Of a stretch of 64,000 bases of DNA, positions 10,533 to 17,903 are shown one piece after another. How positions within the stretch are numbered: the first letter of the stretch is position 1; every line of letters starts with the position of its first letter. The position numbers and the translations under genes were made by a program. The stretch covers positions 62,001 to 126,000 of the forward strand of contig NZ_JAIHON010000015.1 in the NCBI RefSeq assembly GCF_021173675.1, written 5' to 3'. The notes beneath the pieces were generated by a model, which had not been told where the DNA came from, made no database searches, and saw nothing but the letters and a program-made list of their open reading frames with translations. The stretch is from Streptomyces lincolnensis (GTDB taxonomy: Bacteria; Actinomycetota; Actinomycetes; Streptomycetales; Streptomycetaceae).

Positions 10533-10735
10533 CGGGGGTGGGGGGACTTCAGGGCGTTGATGAAGGTGGTGAAGGCGGGGGTGGGGAAGGTCAGGGTTCC
10601 GTACGTGGGGGCTTTGGAGTCCCGGACGGATATGTGGGCGGGGGAGTTGGCGATCTCCACGCACTCGTTGCCGTCGTCGGGGCCTGAGTGCGATGACTTG
10701 CGCCAGTTGTCGGGCGTGTCCATGGGGTGTCTCAC
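10529..10735 (-). CDS. DUF397 small protein
   Basis: 68 residues. It has the complete DUF397 pattern: WRKSSHSG, DDGNECVEIA, SVRDSKAP and a terminal FTTFINALK. These proteins are partners of XRE/DUF5753 regulators in Streptomyces and are related to the small proteins of whiJ-like loci. The GTG at 10735 overlaps the stop of the regulator gene (GTGA), and its own stop overlaps the next ATG, so three genes are chained by stop-start overlaps. An ATG at 10723 would give 64 residues but has no ribosome site. Confidence 0.85.
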   Translation of the reverse strand: MRHPMDTPDNWRKSSHSGPDDGNECVEIANSPAHISVRDSKAPTYGTLTFPTPAFTTFINALKSPHPR

Positions 10736-11562
10736 AGCTCTTTCGCCAGCCGGTTGATGAAGTCGCGCGACCGTACAGGGTCGAGTGATGCGGCTTCCAC
10801 CTTACGAAAGCGAGTTCGGAAGGCGCTCACCTGTGCTTCGGAGTCGATGAAAGCGGAGCCTTGCGGTACATCGCGCACGACGGTGTCCAGTTTGGGCACG
10901 GGGCCACCCACGTAGGTCATGGTGCTGGCGGCTCTGGCGAAGCCGTCCAGGTCGAATGGGATGACTCGCAGGGTGACGTTGTCCTTGTCGGACAGCTCCA
11001 GGAGCTTGCTCAGTTGGGCCCGGGCGGTCGCGCGGTCGCTGACCCTGATGCGGAGGGCTGCCTCGTGGATCACCAACTCGTAGGGCACGGTGATGTCCTG
11101 GCCTGCCATGCGGTGACGTACACGCAACTCCAGCTCTTCAGGGGCGAGTTCGGGCACTCGGCCAGAGAAGACTGCGCGCGCGTAGTCCTCCGTTTGCAGG
11201 AGGCCCGGCACGTAGAGAACTGCGACGTCGCGTCGGAAGGCGGAGTGGTGGTTCAGCTCGGAGAGGTCCAGGAACGAGGTGGGCAGTTGCCCCCGGAACT
11301 CCTCCCACCAGCCCCGTGTCCGGTCGGTGGCCATCGCGACCAGGGCGTCGATGAACTCGCCGTCCGTGCAGGCGTAGTGAGATGCGAGGCGGCGGAGGCG
11401 CTTCTCGCTCACTCCCGCCAGGGCGGACTCGATGTGAGTGATCTGAGCGGGGCTCACGCCGAGCAACGCGGCTGCCTGCCGGGCGGTGAGTCCTGCTGCC
11501 TCGCGGAGTCTGCGCAGTTCAGTGGCCAGACGCATCTGGCGTGCCGTTGGTTCGCGCCTCAA
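10732..11562 (-). CDS. XRE-type regulator with DUF5753 domain (WhiJ-like)
   Basis: 276 residues. An N-terminal helix-turn-helix (about residues 12-65, LRRLREAAGLTARQAAALLGV followed by SPAQITHIE) is followed by the DUF5753 ligand- or partner-binding domain with YVPGLLQTEDYARAVF, the RVRHRMAGQ segment and the C-terminal VRDVPQGSAFI and F-R-T-R-F stretches. Streptomyces genomes carry many paralogues, some controlling sporulation (WhiJ). The partner DUF397 protein is coupled immediately downstream and a HATPase gene is divergent upstream, the classical set. Start: TTG at 11562; an ATG at 11535 is the alternative, and AGGAG lies 12 bases before the TTG. Confidence 0.88.
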   Translation of the reverse strand: MRREPTARQMRLATELRRLREAAGLTARQAAALLGVSPAQITHIESALAGVSEKRLRRLASHYACTDGEFIDALVAMATDRTRGWWEEFRGQLPTSFLDLSELNHHSAFRRDVAVLYVPGLLQTEDYARAVFSGRVPELAPEELELRVRHRMAGQDITVPYELVIHEAALRIRVSDRATARAQLSKLLELSDKDNVTLRVIPFDLDGFARAASTMTYVGGPVPKLDTVVRDVPQGSAFIDSEAQVSAFRTRFRKVEAASLDPVRSRDFINRLAKEL

Positions 11563-11793
11563 GGCTCTCGACTGCTCCTAGGTTCAACGCGCCGACAGGC
11601 GCGACTCGTTCAGCGTCAGATTACGCGATCGGCTTGCTGAATCTCTAGATTTAGATCTACCGTCAGTGATGCGACGCACACGCTGCGGAACGCCGGGACT
11701 CCGGAAGCGCACCGCCCCGTCCTGCCATGACGGCTGCGGCAATGCCACCGCCCTGTCGGCCGCAACCTCCCCTCACCTGAACGGAGTTCACGC
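11563..11793. promoter_or_regulatory. divergent control region of the whiJ-like set
   Basis: 231 bp between the XRE regulator and the HATPase gene. It includes an AT-richer stretch with the palindrome TAGATCTA (11652-11659), preceded by another TAGAT, a possible binding site for the regulator. No firm promoter hexamers were identified. Confidence 0.3.
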
Positions 11794-12207
11794 ATGCCCG
11801 AAAGTGAAAGCGCGCCCTGGGAGTACTCGCTCTACATCCCGAACGACCCCAGAGCCGTCACCGTCAGTCGCCGTACTCTCCGGCTCATCCTCACGATGCA
11901 CGGCCTGATCCGCCTCGTCGACCTCGCGGAGCTGCTCGCCGCCGAGCTGGTCTCCAACGCCGTACGGCATACGAAGGGGCCGGCTGCCCTGCGGGTGTCC
12001 TGGTCGGCGGGGGTGTTGCGGATCGGGGCGTGGGACGCGGATCCCGAACCGCCCGAACCTCCCCGGGTGTTGGAGCAGATCACCGAGTGGGAGGAGGGGC
12101 GGGGGCTGGCGCTCGTGCGGGCCTGTGCGGATCTGTGGGGGTGGCATCCGTTGGCGAGGCATGGCAACAGGGGGAAGTTCGTGTGGTGTGAGTTGGGCGC
12201 GGCCTGA
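11794..12207 (+). CDS. ATP-binding protein, anti-sigma-factor-like HATPase
   Basis: 137 residues forming a single GHKL ATPase domain of the SpoIIAB/RsbW-like type common in Streptomyces. The N-box is ELVSNAVRHT (about residues 50-59), the G1 region is WDADPEPP and the G2 region EEGRGLALV. There is no kinase phospho-acceptor domain. Such proteins are standard third members of whiJ/abaA-like loci beside an XRE/DUF5753 regulator and a DUF397 protein. CGGAG seven bases before the ATG is a good ribosome site. It converges on the lipoprotein gene with only 10 bp between the stops. Confidence 0.85.
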   Translation: MPESESAPWEYSLYIPNDPRAVTVSRRTLRLILTMHGLIRLVDLAELLAAELVSNAVRHTKGPAALRVSWSAGVLRIGAWDADPEPPEPPRVLEQITEWEEGRGLALVRACADLWGWHPLARHGNRGKFVWCELGAA

Positions 12208-12217
12208 AGGGGTGCTA

Positions 12218-12706
12218 TCAGCTCCCGGAGGCAGGTGCCGTCGTCTCGACCGGGTCGCCGGGTTGCCAGGCGCCCGAACTCCACTCCGGTGTGGGCGACG
12301 GCCGGGGCGGGGCGGGCGGTGGTGTCGGACCGCGGTTGGGGTTCTGCGGGGCGGTGTCGGATCCCCCACTCGACCTATCCGCCGGCGTACCGGAACCGCC
12401 AGAACCAGTTGAACCGCCGGCACTGCCTGCCGTGGGCGGTGAAGGCTTCGGCTGCCGTGGGGTTGAGGGCTCCGACGTTGTCGGCGATTTGGATGCCGGA
12501 GCGGGTTCGCGCGGCGAAGCTGTCGGCGACGGCTTGTCGCCGACAGCGCTTGTCGAAAGGGCTGCGGAAGCTGTCGGCGATAGCCTCGTCTCTCTGGGCT
12601 CGGCGTTGTCAGCGGTCGAGCATCCGATCAGGCACAGGGAGGCAAGAAGCGCCGCCATTCCTTGGGATGCTAGCCGCACGTGATGGACGTCCGAATTTCT
12701 GCTCAT
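12218..12706 (-). CDS. small Ser/Thr/Pro-rich lipoprotein
   Basis: 162 residues. After a 20-residue N-terminal part comes a hydrophobic stretch ending in the lipobox LIGC, which places the lipid-modified Cys at residue 29. The rest is low complexity (Ser, Thr, Pro, Gly, Ala) without a recognisable fold and looks like a wall-spanning spacer. Start assigned to the ATG at 12706, 22 bp after the immunity gene stop, so it may be co-transcribed with that gene. A relation to the Rhs system is possible from position only. Confidence 0.6.
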   Translation of the reverse strand: MSRNSDVHHVRLASQGMAALLASLCLIGCSTADNAEPRETRLSPTASAALSTSAVGDKPSPTASPREPAPASKSPTTSEPSTPRQPKPSPPTAGSAGGSTGSGGSGTPADRSSGGSDTAPQNPNRGPTPPPAPPRPSPTPEWSSGAWQPGDPVETTAPASGS

Positions 12707-12728
12707 TTTTAGTTTCGCTTGCCCCTCG

Positions 12729-13262
12729 TCACGCCTCCACCACACCAATGGACTCGAACGACGGGTCACCTTCGATCACTAGCACGTCGAGTTCCCCACG
12801 CAGCGCTGCCCAGAGGAAGTCTGTGAACGACATGGGCAGGTGGACCCACTGGCCCATGTCCACGACTACCGACCAATCTCTTTCGTCGGGTTCTGTCGCT
12901 ATCGGAGGTGCCAGGAAGACATGATTTCCGGACGTCGATCTGGCGATTGGAATGCACCCGCCCGGTGTCGGATAAACAGGGTAAGGGTACATATCTGGAT
13001 TATCCTGAGACAACTCTGAGTATGCGTAGGATGCGTGCTCCCACAACATTTCGAGATGCAGCCCATCATTACCCCCTGCCGCCCTTGGGTGGAAGAGGTA
13101 GAGTTGATTGTTCAGACAGCCGGGTCCGTATGTGGTTACGAATTTTTTGTAATCGTCCGGTAGGGTCAATGCGATTCGACTCTCCAGGGAATGCCAGTCG
13201 CGATCTGTATCGCCATTGACCACCGGTCGGCCTAGGATTTCACGGAATTGAGAGATTTCCAC
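12729..13262 (-). CDS. SMI1/KNR4-family immunity protein
   Basis: 177 residues. The fold is suggested by the SMI1-type ALTLPDDYKKFVTTYGPG motif, the FHP turn, a PGGCIPIARS strand and the C-terminal SFTDFLWAALRGEL helix. SMI1/KNR4 proteins are the commonest immunity proteins of bacterial polymorphic toxins and bind the toxin's nuclease domain. The GTG at 13262 is chosen because AAAGG lies seven bases upstream; it overlaps the 3' end of the toxin gene by 23 bp, the usual toxin-then-immunity order. The region is visibly richer in A+T and in codons rare for Streptomyces, suggesting transfer. Confidence 0.82.
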   Translation of the reverse strand: MEISQFREILGRPVVNGDTDRDWHSLESRIALTLPDDYKKFVTTYGPGCLNNQLYLFHPRAAGGNDGLHLEMLWEHASYAYSELSQDNPDMYPYPVYPTPGGCIPIARSTSGNHVFLAPPIATEPDERDWSVVVDMGQWVHLPMSFTDFLWAALRGELDVLVIEGDPSFESIGVVEA

Positions 13263-14537
13263 CAGATGACCTTTCAGAGCAGGAATATCCACCGGATGAT
13301 TGATTGTAGACGGTGCAGTTGAGGCGATACCCGTCATCCCCGGCGGCGCGCATCCTGATCTCGGTGGGAATCGCCGGGTCCGTGCCGCCATAGACAGGTA
13401 GAACGCCTAGTGCAACGTGCTCTCCCGATTTCACCGCTCGCGTGACGTCGTTCTCCAGCGATCGCATGTGAGGGGAGTTCACAGGGGTTTGGTAGCCCGC
13501 CACGAAGTTGCGGAGTGTGTCGTTGGCGCCCCCCATCTGGTTGCCGATCAAGTGCAGGGCTGCCCGGTTGCCAACTGGCAGCTGCTCGTATCCAGCGGGC
13601 TTCCATTTCGGGTCCAAACGCCACGGTCGCAGGTCGTATGAGTCGATGTAGGCGACCGCTCCGGTAGCCCGGCAGTTGTCGGGGCCAGATCCGAAACGCG
13701 TCATCGGAGCGTAGTAGAAGGATGGGTCAGTGGACGGAAGGTCTCGTGTGCACGCATTCCGGGTGCGCTTGGCGTTCGGGTCAGCCCCGGAGGAGCCGTA
13801 GCCGAGGTCTGGATCAGTGTCGTGGTCCGGGAACAGGTCGTGGAGCGCGTCGAGGCTCGTGCTGTCGTCCGGCTCGTACGGGGAGTTGTAGTCGCTCGCC
13901 ACTTGTGTGATTACGGTGCGCAGGTTGACGACGACGGCGTGGTCAAGTGAGCGTTGCTGTATCCGTACCGCATCCACCCGAGGCTTCGGCGCAGGCCGTG
14001 TGGGGGCCGGTACGGGGTTCTTGCCGCTGTTGGGGTTCTGGGGGATGCGGGGCTTGGGCGGAGTGGTGGTGCCCGTGCGTCCTGTGCCGCCGCTGCCGCG
14101 AGTTGTGGTTCCGCCGCGGTAGGTGGTGGAGGTGCCGCAGCCGTGGGTGCAGCCGCGATAGGTGGTGCCTGTGCGGCCGGTGCCGGTTCCGGATGTGGGC
14201 GGTCTGGTCGATCGGGTACGAGCGAGACCGCAGCCGGTGGAGCTGCACATGTCGCTGCGCGGATCGCGGTACCTGGTCGATGGTCCGGAACGCTTGCCCT
14301 TCTTGGACGACTTCTTGGGTGTTTTGCCTTTTACTCCCGTGCTTCCGCCGCCTCCGCCGCCGCCTCCACGGCCACCGCCGCCTATGCCCGCGCCTGAGCC
14401 CTGGCCTCCGCCGGCGTTTCGTGGGTCATGAGCGTGCCCTGTGACATCGGTCCCGTTGAGCGGCTCGCCGTTGGCGTAGAGGTACCGGTTCGCCTGGGCG
14501 GACGGGACGGGGTCGAGCTGCCAGGTGTCGCGTGAGG
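13240..14537 (-). pseudogene. truncated Rhs toxin: core tail, linker and nuclease domain
   Basis: About 430 codons are left. From the N-side: the end of an Rhs/YD core (SRDTWQLDPVPSAQANRYLY, then NGEPLNG and TGH), a glycine-rich and lysine-rich hinge (KGKTPKKSSKKGKRSG), a Thr/Arg/Cys-rich spacer, then a C-terminal domain of about 130 residues. That domain (RPWRLDP, HLIGNQMGG, NDTLRNFVAGYQTPVN, VLPVYGGTDP) resembles DNA/RNA non-specific endonucleases used as polymorphic toxins, with the His of HLIG a likely catalytic residue. Homology stops at SRDTWQ near 14537, where an unrelated remnant begins on the other strand. No start codon fits the core end; an internal ATG at 14250 could still make the nuclease part. 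Confidence 0.75.
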
Positions 14538-14541
14538 CTGA

Positions 14542-14895
14542 AGTGACCCCTCGGGGCCCGACACCGCCGACTACTTCTTCGACTTCCTGGAGATCAGCAT
14601 GGCTGGTAGCCCGGCTGGAGAGAAACTGAGGGAAATCATGTCGTTCGTCAGCTATTTCCCCGGCCGGGGGACCGTTCGGGAGACGGCTTATCTCGAGGGT
14701 AAGGCGCAAGGCAGGGCCGAAGGTGTGAAGGGGATCTTGTCCGTGCTGGAGGTGCGTGGCATCCCCGTATCGGATGGTGTGCGTGAGCGCATTGTGAGTT
14801 GCACCGATGTCGAGCGTCTCGACATGTGGCTGGAGCGTTCCCGCACGGTCGCGCATGCGGAGGAACTGTTCGCCGAGGGCGGGGACTCGGACTGA
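14542..14895 (+). pseudogene. C-terminal remnant of an Rpn/PD-(D/E)XK-type protein
   Basis: The frame is open from just after a TGA at 14539 and reads like the C-terminal part of large Streptomyces proteins of the Rpn/putative transposase nuclease group: GPDTADYFFDFLEIS, a basic YLEGKAQGRAEG coiled stretch, an LSVLEVRGIPVSDGVRERI helix and a final W-L-E-R-S-R-T-V-A-H-A-E-E-L-F helix. The nuclease core is absent. An ATG at 14599 (98 residues) could start a short product but has no good ribosome site. Its 5' edge coincides with the broken end of the Rhs gene on the opposite strand, so both were probably cut by one rearrangement. Confidence 0.65.
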
Positions 14896-14915
14896 GGGGT
14901 GGTGGCCCGGCGGTG

Positions 14916-15539
14916 TTATCGCTGCGTGGCTCCCTTCTCCGCCGCCGTCTTCAGGTCCCGGAGCCACGTCTCCAGGCCGCCGGCCAGGGCCTTCGTCGCC
15001 GTAGGGATGTCCGACTCGACCTGGTCGCCGGTCCAGGTTTCCTCGGTGTGGACGTGGATGCCGTTTCTCGCCTTCTTGAAGGTCCACAGGTGGATGCCCT
15101 CGTCGATGCGGAGGCCCTCGCCGATCGCGGGGCCGGTCCACAGGATGCAGTGGTGGTTCTGGAGTTGGCGGACCGTGGAAGTGATGCCGAGTGTGGTGGC
15201 GGGGGTCGACGGGGTGGCGGGGGCCGGGGTCGTCCAGTGGAAGTGGGAGCCCTTGCGGAGGGGGCCGTTGTCGAGGCGGTCGGCCGTGAGGACCGGGGGC
15301 TGCCAGGTCGGCCAGCGTTCCACGTCCGTCTGGAGCTTCCAGATGGTGGTGAGGGGTGCGTCGATGACCACGTCTGAGGAGTAGCGGATCGGGGCCGTGG
15401 GGTCGACTCCTTGGCCGCGGCAGGTGGTGGGCGGGGGTGTCGCCTGTGCGGTGTGGGCCGCGGACACTCCGAGTGCGGCCGTCGCGGCGAGTGTGAGGGT
15501 GAGGGTGAGGCTGAGTGCGGTTGCGCGGGTGTTGGGCAT
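14916..15539 (-). CDS. exported SRPBCC-fold (polyketide cyclase/dehydrase-like) protein
   Basis: 207 residues. An N-terminal signal sequence (basic start, hydrophobic LSLTLTLTLAATAALGV core, likely cleavage after AQA near residue 34) precedes a START/Bet v1-type domain: SSDVVIDAPLTTIWKLQTDVERWPTW is cut here to its hallmarks, VVIDAP and DVERWPTWQP. The C-terminal helix is LAGGLETWLRDLKTAAE. Members bind hydrophobic ligands; no catalytic residue is assignable. The ATG at 15539 has AGGAG seven bases upstream. It lies 35 bp after the oxidoreductase gene on the same strand, so the two are likely co-transcribed and under the divergent TetR regulator. Confidence 0.8.
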   Translation of the reverse strand: MPNTRATALSLTLTLTLAATAALGVSAAHTAQATPPPTTCRGQGVDPTAPIRYSSDVVIDAPLTTIWKLQTDVERWPTWQPPVLTADRLDNGPLRKGSHFHWTTPAPATPSTPATTLGITSTVRQLQNHHCILWTGPAIGEGLRIDEGIHLWTFKKARNGIHVHTEETWTGDQVESDIPTATKALAGGLETWLRDLKTAAEKGATQR

Positions 15540-15574
15540 GAGGGGTCTCCTGGTAGTGGGGCGCGGGGTGCTCG

Positions 15575-16633
15575 TCACGGGTTCAGGACGACCTTTCCGG
15601 CGACCGTGCCGGACTCGGCCAGCCGCAGGGCCTCCGCGGCGCGGGTCAGGGGGAGTTGGGCGGCGATGCTCGCGGTCACGTCACCGCGCTGGAGGGCCGC
15701 GAAGACCTGGGTGAGGTCGGTGCGGAGGCGGGTGCGGAAGCGGGTCTTTGAGAGGGCGCGGCCTGCCCAGACGTTGAAGAAGTAGGCGTGGCGGCGGTTG
15801 GGGAGGGTGTTCCAGAGCCAGACCCGGGCGAGCAGTTTGAGGACGGGCCACTGCTTGGAGCCCTCGTCGTCCCGGGTGGAGGCCGTGCCGTACGAGACGA
15901 GCGTGCCGCCGGGGGCGAGGAGGCGCCAGGAGTCCACGATGCCGTGGCCGCCCACGTGGTCGAAGACTGCGTCCACGCCGGTGGGGGCGAGTTCGCGGAC
16001 GCGGGTGACGATGTTCTCCGTGCGGTAGTCGACGGGGGTGACGCCCTGGGCCCGCAGGGTGTCGTGGTGGCGGGCCGACGCCGTGCCGATCACCTGGATG
16101 CCCGCGGCGCGCGCGAGTTGGACCAGGACCGAGCCGACCCCGCCGTTGGCGCCGTGGACCAGGATCGTGCCGCCGGTGCGGACGCGGGCCTTGCGGTGCA
16201 GCATCTGCCAGGCGGTGATGCCGTTGACGACCAGGGTCTCCGCCTCGGCCGCGCCGATCCCCTCGGGCACCGGCACCACGTCCGCCGCGTCGACGCGCAC
16301 GTGGCTGGCCCAGCCGCCGACCTTGAGCAGCGCGGCGACCCGGGTGCCGGTCAGGGCCGGGTCGACGCCCGGTCCTGTGTCGGTGACGGTGCCCACCAGG
16401 TCGTAGCCGGGGACGAACGGGAAGGCCGGCTGGTCGTAGTAGCGGCCCCGGCGCATCTGCTGTTCGGCGAAGGAGACGCCGGTCGCCTCCATGCGGATCA
16501 CGACCTGGCCGGGGCCCGCGGCCGGGACGGTGCCGTGGTGTATCTCCAGGCCTTCCGGCTCCACCTTGCCCGGCAGGACGACCTGGACGAGTTCTTCGGG
16601 GTTCGTGGCGGTCTCGTTCATGGCGGTCTCCAT
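15575..16633 (-). CDS. zinc-free quinone-oxidoreductase-like MDR protein
   Basis: 352 residues, medium-chain dehydrogenase/reductase superfamily. The N-terminal GroES-like domain has PGYDLVGTV and lacks the zinc ligands of alcohol dehydrogenases. The Rossmann part has ILVHGANGGVGSVLVQLARA, binding NADP(H), and ends in AGKVVLNP. Such enzymes reduce quinones, enones or other activated double bonds; the substrate is unknown. ATG at 16633; an internal ATG four codons later is equally possible. It is divergent from a TetR regulator across 117 bp, a layout that usually means the regulator represses the enzyme. Confidence 0.9.
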   Translation of the reverse strand: METAMNETATNPEELVQVVLPGKVEPEGLEIHHGTVPAAGPGQVVIRMEATGVSFAEQQMRRGRYYDQPAFPFVPGYDLVGTVTDTGPGVDPALTGTRVAALLKVGGWASHVRVDAADVVPVPEGIGAAEAETLVVNGITAWQMLHRKARVRTGGTILVHGANGGVGSVLVQLARAAGIQVIGTASARHHDTLRAQGVTPVDYRTENIVTRVRELAPTGVDAVFDHVGGHGIVDSWRLLAPGGTLVSYGTASTRDDEGSKQWPVLKLLARVWLWNTLPNRRHAYFFNVWAGRALSKTRFRTRLRTDLTQVFAALQRGDVTASIAAQLPLTRAAEALRLAESGTVAGKVVLNP

Positions 16634-16669
16634 CGCGCTGAGGGTTGATTGTTATTGGGCTTCGCTTTC

Positions 16670-16684
16670 GTTAGAAGTTGTAAC
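16670..16684. promoter_or_regulatory. possible TetR operator
   Basis: Interrupted inverted repeat GTTA-N7-TAAC with an inner AGTT-GT-AACT, centred between the divergent oxidoreductase and TetR genes. The position is right for an operator, but the arms are short. Confidence 0.3.
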
Positions 16685-16750
16685 TCACGACTGCGAGAGT
16701 GTCAATAACGTTGGTGATAGGGTCTAACTGAATCGGGAAGGCGGCTGATC

Positions 16751-17419
16751 ATGGCGGACCACGGCGACACCGGCACGCAGACCCCGCGCGAGCGCTACCG
16801 CGCCCAGGTGCAGGAGGAGATCAAGAAGCACGCTTGGGAGCAGATGGCCGTGGCCGGCGCCTCCGCGCTCTCGCTCAACGCCATCGCCAAGCAGATGGGG
16901 ATGAGTGGGCCGGCCCTCTACCGGTACTTCGCCGGGCGGGACGAGCTGATCACCGAGCTGATCCGGGACGCGTATCGGAGCCTCGCCGACACCTTCCGCG
17001 CGGCCTCGGAGACCGTCGGGACGGGCGAGCCCGGTCTCGCCGTTCTCGCGCATGCCCTGCGTGGCTGGGCGCTGGCGGATCCGCAGCGGTACTTCCTTGT
17101 CTACGGCACGCCCGTGCCGGGCTATCACGCGCCCGACGACATCACCGTGATCGCGTCCGAGAACATGGTCATGATGCTCGACGCCTGCGCCGAGCTGCCG
17201 TCGGACGGTCCTGTCACGTCGTTCGAGGCGCACATCGAGGGACTCGGGAGCCGGTGGGCGGACGGGCACGCCGCCCCGCCCGTCGCCCTTCGCCGGGCGC
17301 TCGCCTTCTGGACCCGGTTGCACGGCGTGCTGTCCCTCGAACTCGCCGGGCACTTCAACGGGATGGGGTTCGACCCCGCGCTGCTCTTCGCCGCCGAACT
17401 CGACGACCTGCTGCGGTGA
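16751..17419 (+). CDS. TetR/AcrR-family regulator with WHG-type C-terminal domain
   Basis: 222 residues. The N-terminal DNA-binding domain is clear: ALSLNAIAKQMGMSGPALYRYFAGRDEL (its recognition helix includes SGPALYRYF, about residues 52-60). The C-terminal domain contains FWTRLHGVLSLELAGHF, typical of the WHG group of ligand-binding TetR regulators. The divergent oxidoreductase and its SRPBCC neighbour are the probable targets. No ligand can be named. ATG at 16751 with a GGGAAGG site upstream. Confidence 0.9.
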   Translation: MADHGDTGTQTPRERYRAQVQEEIKKHAWEQMAVAGASALSLNAIAKQMGMSGPALYRYFAGRDELITELIRDAYRSLADTFRAASETVGTGEPGLAVLAHALRGWALADPQRYFLVYGTPVPGYHAPDDITVIASENMVMMLDACAELPSDGPVTSFEAHIEGLGSRWADGHAAPPVALRRALAFWTRLHGVLSLELAGHFNGMGFDPALLFAAELDDLLR

Positions 17420-17459
17420 CGGGCGGGGCGGTGGGCACGTCGGTCGTAGGGTGCTCGGC

Positions 17460-17831
17460 ATGAGCATCATCGGGGTCGGGATCGACGTGGCGGAGATCGA
17501 CCGCTTCCAGGCGTCGCTGGAGCGTACGCCCGGGATGGCGGAGCGGCTGTTCCTGGAGAGCGAACTGCTGTTGCCGAGCGGGGAACGGCGTGGATTCGCT
17601 TCCCTGGCCGCGCGGTTCGCGGCGAAGGAGGCCCTCGCCAAGGCGCTGGGCGCCCCGGCCGGGCTGCACTGGAGCGACGCCGAGGTCTATGTGGAGGACA
17701 GCGGGCGGCCTCGGCTGCGGGTCACCGGGACGGTGGCGGCCCGGGCCGCCGAGCTCGGGGTGCGGTCCTGGCATGTGTCGCTCAGCCATGACGCGGGGGT
17801 GGCGTCGGCCGTGGTGATCGCGGAGGGGTGA
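17460..17831 (+). CDS. acpS: holo-[acyl-carrier-protein] synthase
   Basis: 123 residues, normal length for AcpS, which transfers 4'-phosphopantetheine from CoA to acyl carrier proteins. The two magnesium/CoA motifs are present: IIGVGIDVAEIDRF at the N-terminus and FAAKEALAKALG in the middle, and the C-terminal HVSLSHDAGVA. The ATG at 17460 has TAGGGT (17447-17452) seven bases upstream, fitting a leaderless mRNA. It heads the acpS-nnrD-alr-tsa stretch, interrupted by the beta-helix gene on the other strand. A supply link with coaA in the same window is worth noting. Confidence 0.95.
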   Translation: MSIIGVGIDVAEIDRFQASLERTPGMAERLFLESELLLPSGERRGFASLAARFAAKEALAKALGAPAGLHWSDAEVYVEDSGRPRLRVTGTVAARAAELGVRSWHVSLSHDAGVASAVVIAEG

Positions 17832-17879
17832 CCTCGGCGGTCGCTCGCCACGCGGTGGTGGCTCGCGAGGCCGCCGAGG
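17832..17879. terminator. bidirectional hairpin between acpS and the beta-helix gene
   Basis: CCTCGGCGG (17832-17840) pairs with CCGCCGAGG (17871-17879), and the loop can fold further (GCCAC/GTGGC). It sits between two convergent genes and has no T-tract. Confidence 0.55.
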
Positions 17880-17903
17880 CCGGTCGTGCCGTGCGGGGGC
17901 GCG

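Noticed and set aside
14542..15141. N-terminal extension of the Rhs-frame up to 15141
   Set aside because: This part is antisense to the Rpn-like remnant and the SRPBCC gene and has no Rhs features, so the Rhs remnant was ended near 14537.
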